A DNA stretch of 64,000 nucleotides, taken from contig CACZBK010000007.1 in NCBI GenBank assembly GCA_902779395.1, positions 1-64,000 on the forward strand, in the 5' to 3' direction. Positions 48,763 to 58,060 of this stretch are shown here, in pieces. Both the position numbers and the translations under genes were made by a program. Numbering within the stretch: position 1 is the first letter of the stretch; every line of letters begins with the position of its first letter. The stretch comes from an uncultured Lachnospiraceae bacterium (lineage in GTDB: Bacteria > Bacillota > Clostridia > Lachnospirales > Lachnospiraceae). The notes below the pieces were generated by a model, which saw only the letters and a list, made by a program, of their open reading frames with translations, did no database searches and had not been told where the DNA came from.

Positions 48763-48791
48763 TTGCGGCATGCCGTTTTGCATGGTATAAT
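48763..48791 (+). promoter_or_regulatory. sigma-A promoter of the CheX-CheY fusion gene
   Basis: TTGCGG (48763-48768), 17 bases, and a perfect TATAAT (48786-48791), 33 bases before the ATG, which has TTGGAGGG before it. Confidence 0.75.
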
Positions 48792-48824
48792 CAATCGGAA
48801 AAATGATCTTTTGGAGGGTAAGCC

Positions 48825-50129
48825 ATGTTTTGTCAGATGTTCGGAAAATTCCTTATGGAAAAGGAAGTTATCAATGATGAAGATTATGCTACTCTTATAA
48901 AGGAGCAGATGTCTGTCCGTGTAAGGCTGGGCACCATTGCTATAGCCGAGGGGCTTCTTAACGAGGAACAGGTCGAGCAGATAAATCAGGCCCAGATGTC
49001 AAAGGATAAACGCTTTGGTGACATAGCCGTGGAAGAAGGGCTGCTTACCGATGAACAGGTAGGGGCATTGCTGAAAAAACAGGGAGATTCGTATCTTCAG
49101 TTTGTACAGCTCCTTACTGATCTTACGGATATAAGCAAAGCGGCATTAGATGCTTTTCTGGAAGAATTCCGCGTAAAGAGCGGTTTTACGCCTCAGGAGA
49201 TGGATGCGCTCAAAAAAGATGATCCCGATGCTATGCTTCCGATCTTTATATATTCTTCAAAGCCCTATGTAAGCGATATCGCGGGATTGTTTTTGAGGAA
49301 TCTGACCCGTTTTGTTTCAAGGGATTTCTATTTTGAAAGGGCACGCAAAGCAAAGGAGTATCCGTATAAGTATCTGGCTGTACAGGAGCTTTCCGGTGAT
49401 GCTTCCATATTCCTGGCAATAGCCGAAGCGGAAGATAACGGCGCATTTCTGGATGTTGCTTCCTCATTCTCCCATCAGAAACTTGAAGGATCCGATGAAG
49501 ATATTTACGATTCCGTGGGTGAGTTCATAAACGTAACGAGCGGTCTGTTTGCATCGGCTTCCAGCCAGAATAATGTGAATGTAGATATGCTCCCGCCTCT
49601 GGGATTCCCCGGTCAGAAAGCTGTGGGTGAATTTTATATCATACCCATCATATTAAAGGATAAGAAGCTGGATCTTCTGATCGCAGTCAATTCCGAATTT
49701 AAAGCCGGCGATACTCCCGTTAAGACAGGTTCGGTAAATCGTGACAGTATTAACGCTGCGGCTGCCATAGAAGGAAAGAAAGTGCTGATAGTCGATGACT
49801 CCAGGATGTCGCGGAGAATGCTACGTACAATACTCGAAAATGCGGGCTACAGTGTGGTAGGTGAGGCTGAGAACGGACGTATAGGTGTAGAAGAGTATAA
49901 AAAACTCCGTCCCGATGTTACGACTCTTGATATCACGATGCCCGAAATGGACGGTCTTGAGGCACTAGAAGCCATTCTCGGCTTTGATAAGGATGCAAAT
50001 TGTGTGATGATCACGGCAGCAGGCCAGCAGGATAAGCTGATCCGTGCACTTAAAGCCGGTGCAAAGCGTTTTATCAGCAAGCCTTTTAATGAAGAAGAGA
50101 TCGTCCGCAATATCAGGGAGCTTGCTTGA
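48825..50129 (+). CDS. MshEN-like/CheX-like/CheY receiver fusion
   Basis: Protein of 434 residues. Residues 1-90 hold two repeats (RLGTIAIAEGLLNEEQVEQI and RFGDIAVEEGLLTDEQVGAL) like the MshEN/GspE-N motif that in some proteins binds c-di-GMP. A middle part (about 180-300) looks like the CheC/CheX/FliY phosphatase fold, with the ExxN pair at Glu233 and Asn236 (GEFINVTSG). The C-terminal receiver (about 315-434) has the acidic DDS pair, phospho-acceptor Asp369 and the late Lys in SKPF. So a CheY-type domain and its likely phosphatase are in one chain, with a possible c-di-GMP sensor in front. No chemotaxis operon is near. Confidence 0.8.
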   Translation: MFCQMFGKFLMEKEVINDEDYATLIKEQMSVRVRLGTIAIAEGLLNEEQVEQINQAQMSKDKRFGDIAVEEGLLTDEQVGALLKKQGDSYLQFVQLLTDLTDISKAALDAFLEEFRVKSGFTPQEMDALKKDDPDAMLPIFIYSSKPYVSDIAGLFLRNLTRFVSRDFYFERARKAKEYPYKYLAVQELSGDASIFLAIAEAEDNGAFLDVASSFSHQKLEGSDEDIYDSVGEFINVTSGLFASASSQNNVNVDMLPPLGFPGQKAVGEFYIIPIILKDKKLDLLIAVNSEFKAGDTPVKTGSVNRDSINAAAAIEGKKVLIVDDSRMSRRMLRTILENAGYSVVGEAENGRIGVEEYKKLRPDVTTLDITMPEMDGLEALEAILGFDKDANCVMITAAGQQDKLIRALKAGAKRFISKPFNEEEIVRNIRELA

Positions 50130-50156
50130 AAATTACTGAAAATATATAAGATCATT

Positions 50157-50187
50157 AAAAAGGCAGGGGGCTGACCTCTGCCTTTTT
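50157..50187 (+). terminator. Rho-independent terminator
   Basis: AAAAAGGCAG (50157-50166) and CTGCCTTTTT (50178-50187) pair around an 11-base loop, with the T-run as part of the stem, 27 bases after the receiver gene. Confidence 0.92.
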
Positions 50188-50268
50188 ATAAGAAAAGAGT
50201 ATACCGGGATATATCGTTATGTTATAATAAATATTTACACGGTATTATCCATATAAGGAGCATTAATA

Positions 50269-51909
50269 TTGAAAAAGAAAACTTTGATCAGAACACTGGC
50301 TGCTATCACCATGTCGGTATCATTGCTCGCAGGATGTACAGACAGCGGTAATGGCAGCAGCCGCGGAAGTATAGGTGACAGGGAAGAAGAGGAGGTAACT
50401 CCCACTGAGGCTCCCAAACCGACAGAAGCAGAAGCTACTCCAACGGAGGCTCCTACTCCGACTCCTGTGCCGGAGCCGGAAGAATTGGAATACAGGCAGC
50501 TGGAACTCAGTTCATATCAGATGTCCAACAGCTATTATGATAAAGATCTTGATGCTACTATTGCTTCGGTAAGTGTGACCCATGTAGAACTTCAAAACGA
50601 TGACCTTCCGAAGCTTAAGAAGTCGATAGATGATTACATTGCGGATAATGAAAGATCCTTAAAAGGCGAAGATTTTGACAGTTTTGTGGAAGAGGCTAAG
50701 GGCTGTGCGGAAGTCTGGGGCGGACCGATGGAACTGTATGAAAACTATTATACACATGTGGTAAGAGCCGATACAGCAGTCACCGGCTTGATCACTTATT
50801 ATGATGATTTCCATGGTGGTGCACATGGTGTATATTACACCCTTCCCGTTAATTTTGATTCTGTTACGGGTAAGGAGCTCAATATCAATGATGTGATAAA
50901 TGCGGACCGGATCGATGAGCTTCCGCAGATACTGGAAGAGAGGCTCCTTGAGGAATATGACCCGGGCCAGTTTTTTAATCCCGATTCCCTTGCAGCGGAC
51001 ATTGAAGAGACTTATCAAATGACCGGAGATTATTATTTCTCCATAGGTTATGAGGGTATAACAGTATATTTTCAGATATATGCACTTGCTCCTTATGCTT
51101 CGGGGTCTCAGGCGATATTATTAAAATATGAAGATTATCCGGGACTTGTTAACGAAAAATACACAGATTGCAGTTATAATTACTTTATTGATCAGGAGGC
51201 TATGGGAGGCAGTATGCCTCATAACGCCGATCAGGCGGATATTTACGGATATCTGACTGATAAGGGTGAGGACTGGATGTATAAAAATCTGGTTATTAAT
51301 TATGACGGGGAACAGTATAAGGAAGAAGTATATGCTTACGATGCGGAATTCTTTTTTGCGGGGATAGGCAGCGAAACATATATGTTTGTAAATCTTCATC
51401 ACGAAAATGATTACCAGAATATCAATGTATATCATATCAATACTTATGACGGCAAAATAGAGAAGAAATGTGAATTTGACGGAGGCTTTTATAACAGTAT
51501 CCCTTCCGATCCGCTTAACTTCCGTATATATCAGAGAACCGATATGTTCTCTACCTACAGTATATATAAATACTATTATATCAGCAGGGACGGTGAGCCT
51601 GTCAGTACGGATGAATACTTCCTGGCAGATGTGGATCCCGAAAATCTCTATCTGACTGCCAAAGAAGATATTTCCGTTGATATAAGGGAAAAGCAGGACA
51701 ATACCGCATGGGAATACATTGAGTATCATGATACCGTGAAGAAAGGCCAGAAGCTGTATTTCTACGCTACGGATAATGAGCAGTGGGCGGATTTTATCCT
51801 TGAAGACGGAAGGATAGCGCGTATCACCTTAGATAAACCCGGGTGGCCCATGACCATAAACGGTGTGGATATCGAAGAACTTTTTGACGGCATATTGTTT
51901 GCAGGATGA
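50269..51909 (+). CDS. lipoprotein with DUF4163/DUF3298 (RsiV-like) domain
   Basis: Predicted surface lipoprotein of 546 residues: signal peptide with lipobox LAGC (Cys about 23), then a Thr/Glu/Pro repeat linker (PTEAPKPTEAEATPTEAPT) to about residue 70. A DUF4163/DUF3298-like domain (about 75-285) shows GGAHGVYYTLPVNFD and the late YEGITVYFQIYALAPYASG strands, as in RsiV and PdaC. The last ~250 residues are Tyr/Asp-rich and unrecognised. Starts at TTG with AAGGAG at 50255-50260; no nearer ATG keeps the signal peptide. Confidence 0.82.
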   Translation: MKKKTLIRTLAAITMSVSLLAGCTDSGNGSSRGSIGDREEEEVTPTEAPKPTEAEATPTEAPTPTPVPEPEELEYRQLELSSYQMSNSYYDKDLDATIASVSVTHVELQNDDLPKLKKSIDDYIADNERSLKGEDFDSFVEEAKGCAEVWGGPMELYENYYTHVVRADTAVTGLITYYDDFHGGAHGVYYTLPVNFDSVTGKELNINDVINADRIDELPQILEERLLEEYDPGQFFNPDSLAADIEETYQMTGDYYFSIGYEGITVYFQIYALAPYASGSQAILLKYEDYPGLVNEKYTDCSYNYFIDQEAMGGSMPHNADQADIYGYLTDKGEDWMYKNLVINYDGEQYKEEVYAYDAEFFFAGIGSETYMFVNLHHENDYQNINVYHINTYDGKIEKKCEFDGGFYNSIPSDPLNFRIYQRTDMFSTYSIYKYYYISRDGEPVSTDEYFLADVDPENLYLTAKEDISVDIREKQDNTAWEYIEYHDTVKKGQKLYFYATDNEQWADFILEDGRIARITLDKPGWPMTINGVDIEELFDGILFAG

Positions 51910-51939
51910 TCAGTTGTTTTAACGGAGGTAGGCATAAAA

Positions 51940-52638
51940 ATGCCTTTAATGGATGAATTTAAAGAGGAGCGGGAAAAGATAAAGAAAGCTCCCCTTAAGG
52001 CAAAATGGAAATATTTCGTAGATTATTATCTTAAATGGGTCATAGGCGTGGCTATAACTGCAGGCATACTGATCGCCGTGATCGTAACTACCGTAACACA
52101 TAAAAAAGAAATGCTGTATGTCAGCCTTCTTAACTTCAGGACTACCGGGTTTGTTATAGAGGATATTGAGATCCCTTTTTCGGAAACATATCTTGAAAAT
52201 CCGAAAAAGGAAGAGATAACTCTTGATTCATCGCTGTTCATACTGGGAAAGAAAGCTGAGGCAGCAGCTGTTTCAGGCGATCAGACTTACAGTGCACTTT
52301 ATAATTTTGAGGATGAACAGAAGATCTCCATGATCTTAGTGGTAGGTCAGGTGGATCTGATGATAAGCGGAGAGGATGTTATCGACAGATATACGGAAAG
52401 TGATTTCATAAAACCGCTTACGGAGGTATACAGTCCTGATGAGCTTAAAAGCTTTGAGGAAAAGGGGATGATCAAATATCTGGGTGAGATCCCTGTGGCT
52501 CTGAGCATGGAAGGTTCGAAAATGCTTAAGGACAATTATGAGTATACCGCAGATAAGAACGATAAGATCTATGCAGCTTATACTTACGGAAAGCATACCG
52601 ATCTTGCGAAAGAATTTGTGGAATTCTTAGGTTACTGA
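51940..52638 (+). CDS. single-pass membrane protein, unknown
   Basis: Protein of 232 residues with a Lys-rich cytoplasmic N-terminus and one membrane helix (about 35-55). The rest, about 175 residues outside the cell, is soluble and acidic with no recognised family. CGGAGGTAGGC before the ATG is the ribosome site. It follows the DUF3298 lipoprotein by 30 bases, so the two may form an envelope unit. Confidence 0.72.
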   Translation: MPLMDEFKEEREKIKKAPLKAKWKYFVDYYLKWVIGVAITAGILIAVIVTTVTHKKEMLYVSLLNFRTTGFVIEDIEIPFSETYLENPKKEEITLDSSLFILGKKAEAAAVSGDQTYSALYNFEDEQKISMILVVGQVDLMISGEDVIDRYTESDFIKPLTEVYSPDELKSFEEKGMIKYLGEIPVALSMEGSKMLKDNYEYTADKNDKIYAAYTYGKHTDLAKEFVEFLGY

Positions 52639-52693
52639 AGATAACGGGATTTGCCCGGATTGCTTGTAAAATACTTAAAGAAAGGATAGAATA

Positions 52694-53245
52694 ATGAGCA
52701 TTACGGAGGAAGTTAACGCGCTTGTAAAAGAAGTGGCTGAAAAAGCCCGGCTGAAAGAGGGCGATCTTCTGGTGATAGGCTGTTCTACAAGTGCCGTACA
52801 GGGAGAACTTATAGGGACTCATTCCAGCATAGATCTGGGAGCGCAGCTGTGGCAGGGAGTTGAAAGTGCCGTAAAGGAACTTAAGCTGGATCTGGCTGTA
52901 CAGTGCTGTGAGCATTTAAACCGTGCGCTGGTGACCGAGAAGCGTGTAATGGAGAGATATGGCTTTGAGAGAGTCAACGCCATTCCCCAGCCGAAGGCGG
53001 GCGGATCTTTTGCGACCCAGGCTTATCAGCATTTTGAGGAGCCTGTATTGGTTGAAGATATAAAACACAGTGCGCTTGCGGGTATAGACATAGGTGGCGT
53101 ACTGATAGGCATGCATGTAAAACCCGTGGTAGTGCCTCTTAAATTACAGCAGAGCAGTGTCGGAGAGGCGCGGATAATCGCAGCCCGGTACCGTCCCCGT
53201 TTCGTGGGCGGCAGTCGTGCTGTATATGATGAAGCGATAGAATAA
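52694..53245 (+). CDS. UPF0340/TIGR01440 family protein (YwlG-like)
   Basis: Protein of 183 residues matching the YwlG/UPF0340 family across its length: IGCSTSAVQGELIGTHSS, QCCEHLNRALV, NAIPQPKAGGSFAT and the late RPRFVGGSRAVYDEA. Function is unknown. In B. subtilis relatives lie near rpiB/glyA; here it precedes a GH9 gene by 12 bases. RBS AAAGGATAG. Confidence 0.92.
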   Translation: MSITEEVNALVKEVAEKARLKEGDLLVIGCSTSAVQGELIGTHSSIDLGAQLWQGVESAVKELKLDLAVQCCEHLNRALVTEKRVMERYGFERVNAIPQPKAGGSFATQAYQHFEEPVLVEDIKHSALAGIDIGGVLIGMHVKPVVVPLKLQQSSVGEARIIAARYRPRFVGGSRAVYDEAIE

Positions 53246-53257
53246 AGGAGGAGACCA

Positions 53258-54856
53258 ATGATAGCTGTAAACCAGAAAGGCTATGAAACAGGTTCGGTAA
53301 AGCATGCTACCATAAGCGGAGGAACACACTATAAGCTATACAACAGCAAGGGCGAACGTATCCTTGAAGGAGATGTGGTCCTTAAAGAAGACGAGAACAG
53401 CGGGGAAAAGGCCGGATGTATCGATTTTTCCGAAGCAGATGCTCCCGGGAAATACTATTTTACGGATGAAAAGGGCAACAGGAGTGCCGGTTTTACGATC
53501 GGAAAGAAAGTATATTCCTCACTCTTTAAAGACGCCCTGCGCATGTTTTATTTTCAGCGCTGCGGAATGAAGCTGGAGGAAAAATACGCCGGGAAATATG
53601 CCCACAAGGCATGCCACTGCGTTCCCTGCAGGGTGCTTAACAGCGAGCCCGCAAGGTATATCAAAATGAAGGGCGGCTGGCATGATGCGGGAGATTACGG
53701 AAGATATGTTACTGCCGGAGCCGTGGCACTGGCGCATCTTCTTTATGCATATGAGCTGAAACCAAAGGCTTTTAAGCTGTCTTTAGATATACCCGAGAGC
53801 GGAAACGGTATCCCTGATATACTGAATGAATGTGCATATGAGCTTGACTGGATGCTTAAGATGCAGGAAAAAGACGGCGGAGTTCATCATAAAGTCACTT
53901 CCGAGAACTTTGTGGGATTTGTTATGCCTGAAGAGGATAAGCTTGAGCCGGTCATCACGCCTGTATCGTCACTGGCTACGGCGGATTTTGCGGCTGTAAT
54001 GGCGCTTTCCGCAAGGATCTACGAAGCATTTGACGAAAAGAGGGCAAAAGCTTATAAGAAAGCTGCCCTGCTGGCGGGAAAATGGTTGGTAAATAATAAG
54101 GCTTTTGAATTTAAGAATCCTTCGGAAGTTCATACAGGAACCTATGAGGATCTTTGTGATGCGGACGAGCGCATGTGGGCTGCAGCCGAGCTTTATCAGC
54201 TTACGCTGGATGATAAGTGGATATGGAGCATACGCATGATCCTTGAACTGCGTATAAGCACGGTAGCCCTTGGCTGGGCCGATGTGGGGGGCCTGGCATC
54301 CATGAGCATACTTATGGCGAAGAAGGGCGTATTCCCTGCGGATCTTTGCGAAAGGCTCAAGGGCAACTGGCTTGATGAAGCCGACAGGTTAAAGAATCTG
54401 GCAGCTTCCAATCCTTATGAACTTGCATTCCATCCTTATAATTTCTGCTGGGGCAGCAATATGCAGGTGCTCTGCAATGCGATGGTACTCTGCTTTGCCG
54501 ATAAAATGAAGGCAAAAGAAGGATACAGGGAAACAGCGCAGTATCAGCTGGATTACATACTGGGGCGCAATGCCATGGATACGAGCTATGTGACGGGGCA
54601 TGGTGAAAAAGCCTTCAGGAATCCCCATAACAGACCCACCGTGGCTGATGGTATCGAAGATCCTATCCCCGGCTTTGTATCCGGCGGACCGAATTACAGG
54701 GCTATGGACACTATGGCCAACGCAGAGATACTTAAGGGACGCGGGCCTATGAAATGGTATGTAGACGACTGGCGTTCTTACAGCACAAATGAGATAACGA
54801 TATACTGGAATTCACCCCTGATCTATGTTCTGGCATATCTGACCGGAGGTAAATGA
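53258..54856 (+). CDS. intracellular family GH9 glycoside hydrolase
   Basis: GH9 enzyme of 532 residues. An N-terminal Ig-like domain of CelD type (about 1-82) precedes the (alpha/alpha)6 catalytic barrel. Catalytic residues: Asp143 and Asp146 in GGWHDAGDYGRY, the HNRPTVAD histidine, and Glu512 in TNEITIYWNSP. There is no signal peptide and no carbohydrate-binding or dockerin domain, which points to an enzyme acting on imported cello-oligosaccharides (exo-glucosidase or processive) rather than a secreted cellulase. RBS AAAGGAGGAGACC. The stop overlaps the next ATG region. Confidence 0.93.
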   Translation: MIAVNQKGYETGSVKHATISGGTHYKLYNSKGERILEGDVVLKEDENSGEKAGCIDFSEADAPGKYYFTDEKGNRSAGFTIGKKVYSSLFKDALRMFYFQRCGMKLEEKYAGKYAHKACHCVPCRVLNSEPARYIKMKGGWHDAGDYGRYVTAGAVALAHLLYAYELKPKAFKLSLDIPESGNGIPDILNECAYELDWMLKMQEKDGGVHHKVTSENFVGFVMPEEDKLEPVITPVSSLATADFAAVMALSARIYEAFDEKRAKAYKKAALLAGKWLVNNKAFEFKNPSEVHTGTYEDLCDADERMWAAAELYQLTLDDKWIWSIRMILELRISTVALGWADVGGLASMSILMAKKGVFPADLCERLKGNWLDEADRLKNLAASNPYELAFHPYNFCWGSNMQVLCNAMVLCFADKMKAKEGYRETAQYQLDYILGRNAMDTSYVTGHGEKAFRNPHNRPTVADGIEDPIPGFVSGGPNYRAMDTMANAEILKGRGPMKWYVDDWRSYSTNEITIYWNSPLIYVLAYLTGGK

Positions 54857-55464
54857 TGAGCGGTGTAGACAGTTTTGATCTTTCGATACTTGAATATGTC
54901 CAGGCTAATATACGTAAAGAGTGGCTGGACCCTATAGTGATATTCATCACGCATCTGGGGAAAGCCGGTATAGCATGGATCATCCTTATACTTGCCCTGC
55001 TGGCATTTAAGAAAACAAGACGTGCGGGCATAGCCTGTGCGGTCGCGCTGGTACTTAATGTCATACTTTGTAATTTCCTTATAAAGCCTATAGTAGCCAG
55101 ACCAAGACCGTATGATTTGTATCAGCACATCATATGCATAGTCAAGCCCCAGTGGGATTATTCCTTCCCTTCGGGCCATACGGCAGCCTCCTTTTCGGTA
55201 TCCTCGGTATTGCCCTTTATGAAGGTGAAGAAAAGGATAAGCATCCCGGCCATAGCACTGGCCACGCTGATAGCACTTTCACGTATCTATGTATGTGTGC
55301 ATTATCCTACGGATGTGATCTGCGGAGCGATACTGGGAACGATAGCTGGATTTACGGGATTTATGCTCTATACCAGAGTGATAGAGAAAAAATTACCAAA
55401 GAAATTCATGAACAGGATATTGAATTTCTCGATAAAAGACCTGACAGAAAAAAAAGCGGTGTGA
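54856..55464 (+). CDS. PAP2-family membrane phosphatase
   Basis: Membrane phosphatase of 202 residues, likely acting on undecaprenyl pyrophosphate or phosphatidic acid. Five or six helices surround the three motifs: KPIVARPRP, PSGHTAASF, and SRIYVCVHYPTD. The ATG at 54856 is preferred to 54853 because GGAGG is at better spacing; both are within the GH9 stop overlap. Translational coupling with GH9 seems accidental for function. The terminator stem includes its stop codon. Confidence 0.9.
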   Translation: MSGVDSFDLSILEYVQANIRKEWLDPIVIFITHLGKAGIAWIILILALLAFKKTRRAGIACAVALVLNVILCNFLIKPIVARPRPYDLYQHIICIVKPQWDYSFPSGHTAASFSVSSVLPFMKVKKRISIPAIALATLIALSRIYVCVHYPTDVICGAILGTIAGFTGFMLYTRVIEKKLPKKFMNRILNFSIKDLTEKKAV

Positions 55465-55473
55465 ACACCGCTT
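55454..55473. terminator. bidirectional terminator
   Basis: AAGCGGTG and CACCGCTT form an eight-pair stem with TGAA as loop; the loop holds the PAP2 stop codon. A-runs lie left and T-runs right, so it serves both converging genes. Confidence 0.92.
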
Positions 55474-55476
55474 TTT

Positions 55477-56121
55477 TCATGTTGTTTTTTCATATTCTTC
55501 CTGAAGGGTTTTCTTTTCCTGATCGGATAATTGTGAGTAGATCGGTTCGACCATTTCGTAGGTCTGTGCCAGCCCTTTGATCGCATACAGCCACAGCTCG
55601 AAAGGCATGTTATGATTTTTGGCGGGCTGCTTCTGCGTATTGGAGGGCATCTTTCCGGTGACAGACGAAAAATCGGCAGAGCGTTCGATCAGTCCTACCA
55701 GTCTCCTTAAACTGTCGCGGTCGCTTACCGAAAAGCGGTTTAATATGGGACTGCAGACCACCAGAGTACCTATCACCATATTATCCGCATGAAGCGGAAA
55801 TATCAGTTCACTGTCGGTGGCGGGATCTCCCTCTATATAATCGGGATAACCATGAACATCGGGTACATAGATCATGTCGTTTTTTTTCATGGCAAGCGAA
55901 CAAAGGCCCTTGCCTTCGGCTATTCTGGTGATAAAAACCGGTTTTCCCTGAAAGGGTCCCAGATAAAGACCGTTCGTATCCTTAAGGAAGAAACCGGTCC
56001 AGTTTACCCCGGGAACCAGAGCCATTATGGCAGACACAGTGTTTGCGAGCACCGGAAGATACTGCTTTTCATCCCGTGTACTTTCTTTGATATATTTTTC
56101 GAGTATTTTATAATCAGTCAT
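55477..56121 (-). CDS. GAF protein related to free-methionine-R-sulfoxide reductase but lacking its cysteines
   Basis: Protein of 214 residues. The GAF domain (about 15-150) follows the fRMsr family closely: VNWTGFFL, LGPFQGKP, GKGLC, VPDVHGYPDYI, DSELIFPL. Of the three redox cysteines known in fRMsr, only the GKGLC one (Cys74) remains. The position in HIACD that is catalytic reads YIEGD (Gly98), and the KPAC position has no Cys. Reductase activity is thus unlikely. A ~65-residue helical tail is extra. The ATG at 56121 has no good ribosome site; a TTG at 56136 is possible. Confidence 0.8.
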   Translation of the reverse strand: MTDYKILEKYIKESTRDEKQYLPVLANTVSAIMALVPGVNWTGFFLKDTNGLYLGPFQGKPVFITRIAEGKGLCSLAMKKNDMIYVPDVHGYPDYIEGDPATDSELIFPLHADNMVIGTLVVCSPILNRFSVSDRDSLRRLVGLIERSADFSSVTGKMPSNTQKQPAKNHNMPFELWLYAIKGLAQTYEMVEPIYSQLSDQEKKTLQEEYEKTT

Positions 56122-56176
56122 ATGATAATAATACAATAAATCCGGTCAAATTGAAAGGGGGAAAAGCTCATTTTCC

Positions 56177-56205
56177 TTGCATTAAGCCTGTATTTGTTGT
56201 AAATT
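56177..56205 (+). promoter_or_regulatory. candidate promoter of the arabinose cluster
   Basis: TTGCAT (56177-56182), 17 bases and TAAATT (56200-56205, four of six), 49 bases before the GH51 ATG. No catabolite or AraR-type palindrome is clear around it. Confidence 0.5.
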
Positions 56206-56254
56206 ATGATTGTTGAATTTCATCAGAAATCTATTTTATGATCGGAGGTTACAT

Positions 56255-57754
56255 ATGAAACTTTTCATCAATCCCGGGCATCTGTGCGGACACCTGAACC
56301 CCGAACTTCAGGGGCATTTTTCGGAACATTTGGGACGTTGTATTTACGAAGGATTATATGTTGGGGAGGATAACAAAGATATCCCCAATGTGAACGGAAT
56401 GCGCAGCGATGTAGTAGAAGCGCTCAGGAACATTAAAATACCCGTGCTACGCTGGCCGGGCGGCTGTTTTGCCGATGAATACCACTGGAAAGACGGTATA
56501 GGCCCTAAGGATAAGCGTAAGAAGATGATCAATACCCACTGGGGCGGGGTGGTCGAGGACAACAGCTTCGGTACCCACGAATTCATGGAATTGTGCCGTC
56601 AGCTGGGCTGCAAAGCATACGTTAACGGAAACGTGGGCAGCGGTACCGTTCAGGAGATGAGCGAGTGGGTTGAATATATGACTATGGAAGGCGTATCTCC
56701 CATGGCAGATATGCGTAAGGCAAACGGACATGAGGAGCCCTGGCGCGTAGATTATTTCGGTGTGGGAAACGAAAACTGGGGCTGTGGCGGAAACATGACG
56801 CCGGAGTATTACGGAAATCTTTACAGACGTTACCAGACCTATGTGCGTAATTATGATCCCAAGAAGCCTATATTCAAGATCGCCTGCGGATCAAATGCGG
56901 ACGATTATGAGTGGACTGATGTGGTATTAAAGACCTGCTTCAAGTCACCCGAGCAGTTCCATGGTTTTATGGACGGTATATCGCTTCATTATTATACTGT
57001 TCCCGATACCTGGGAGACCAAGGGCGGAGCAGTGGAATTTGACGAAAAGTTCTGGTACAAGACTTTAAAGAAGACTCTCTTTATGGATGAACTGATAAGC
57101 CGTCAGAAAGCCATAATGGAAAAATATGATAAGAAAAACAAGGTTGCTCTTATCGTTGATGAATGGGGAACCTGGTATGATGTTGAAAAGGGTACGAATC
57201 CCGGATTCCTTTATCAGCAGAACACCATACGTGATGCGCTGGTAGCCGGAATAAACTTAAACATCTTCAACAAGCACTGCGACAGAGTGAAGATGGCAAA
57301 CATCGCTCAGCTGGTAAATGTGCTCCAGTCGGTTATCCTGACCGAGGGTGAAAAGATGATAAAGACTCCTACCTACCATGTATTTGATATGTACAAGCAT
57401 CATCAGGATGCCGAGCTGGTAGAGAGCTATGTTGAGAACGAGACCATAGGAACGGAAGATGACAAAGTGCCTGCCCTTCATGAGAGTGTTTCGCTCGGTA
57501 AGGATGGAAAGCTTCACATCACACTCTGCAACCTTTCCGCTGAAAAGGACTATGAGATCGAATCGATCATTACCGACAAGCAGGTCAGGAGCGTGAGCGC
57601 CGAGATAGTGGGAGGCGACATGCATGATCACAATACTTTCGATGATCCCGAAAAGGTCACAAAGAAGGTGTTTGAAGGTGCAAAGGCCGATGGCTCCAAA
57701 GTAAGCTTCACGATCCCCAAATGCAGCGTGATGCATCTTGCCGTGGAGATCTGA
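56255..57754 (+). CDS. intracellular family GH51 alpha-L-arabinofuranosidase
   Basis: GH51 enzyme of 499 residues without a signal peptide. It has the [14 protein letters not shown] segment, the acid/base Glu173 in GVGNENWG and the nucleophile Glu303 in VDEWGTW. It releases L-arabinose from arabinoxylan or arabinan oligomers inside the cell. The C-terminal ~110 residues are the usual beta sandwich. RBS CGGAGGTT; the ATG at 56255 is the one with this site. First gene of a cluster with a kinase and an epimerase for L-arabinose use. Confidence 0.95.
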   Translation: MKLFINPGHLCGHLNPELQGHFSEHLGRCIYEGLYVGEDNKDIPNVNGMRSDVVEALRNIKIPVLRWPGGCFADEYHWKDGIGPKDKRKKMINTHWGGVVEDNSFGTHEFMELCRQLGCKAYVNGNVGSGTVQEMSEWVEYMTMEGVSPMADMRKANGHEEPWRVDYFGVGNENWGCGGNMTPEYYGNLYRRYQTYVRNYDPKKPIFKIACGSNADDYEWTDVVLKTCFKSPEQFHGFMDGISLHYYTVPDTWETKGGAVEFDEKFWYKTLKKTLFMDELISRQKAIMEKYDKKNKVALIVDEWGTWYDVEKGTNPGFLYQQNTIRDALVAGINLNIFNKHCDRVKMANIAQLVNVLQSVILTEGEKMIKTPTYHVFDMYKHHQDAELVESYVENETIGTEDDKVPALHESVSLGKDGKLHITLCNLSAEKDYEIESIITDKQVRSVSAEIVGGDMHDHNTFDDPEKVTKKVFEGAKADGSKVSFTIPKCSVMHLAVEI

Positions 57755-57768
57755 TAAGCTTTTGATAT

Positions 57769-58020
57769 ATGGAAGAAAACAGATACTGCAGGAAGTGCCT
57801 GCTTAAGGACTTTGATGAAGAGAAATATCAGAGCCTGATAAAAAAGGAGCTGGACTGGATGGACGAAGAGATGAAGGCTCCTGAAACCGAGTACGATAAA
57901 AGACTCTCGATCTGCAGCGGGTGCGATAAGCTGAGTGCAGGTACCTGCTTAGCATGCGGATGTTTTGTGGAGCTTCGGGCTGCGGCGAAGATCGCAGCAT
58001 GTCCGAAGAAGAAGTGGTAA
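57769..58020 (+). CDS. small Cys-rich protein, DUF6171-like
   Basis: Protein of 83 residues with nine cysteines, including CRKC at the start and CSGCDKLSAGTCLACGCF in the second half, which suits two small metal sites. It resembles DUF6171, common in Lachnospiraceae and of unknown role. It is 14 bases after GH51 and 40 before the kinase. Confidence 0.8.
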   Translation: MEENRYCRKCLLKDFDEEKYQSLIKKELDWMDEEMKAPETEYDKRLSICSGCDKLSAGTCLACGCFVELRAAAKIAACPKKKW

Positions 58021-58060
58021 GGTTATTTGGACTGATCCAATAATACAAGGAGGCTATAAC

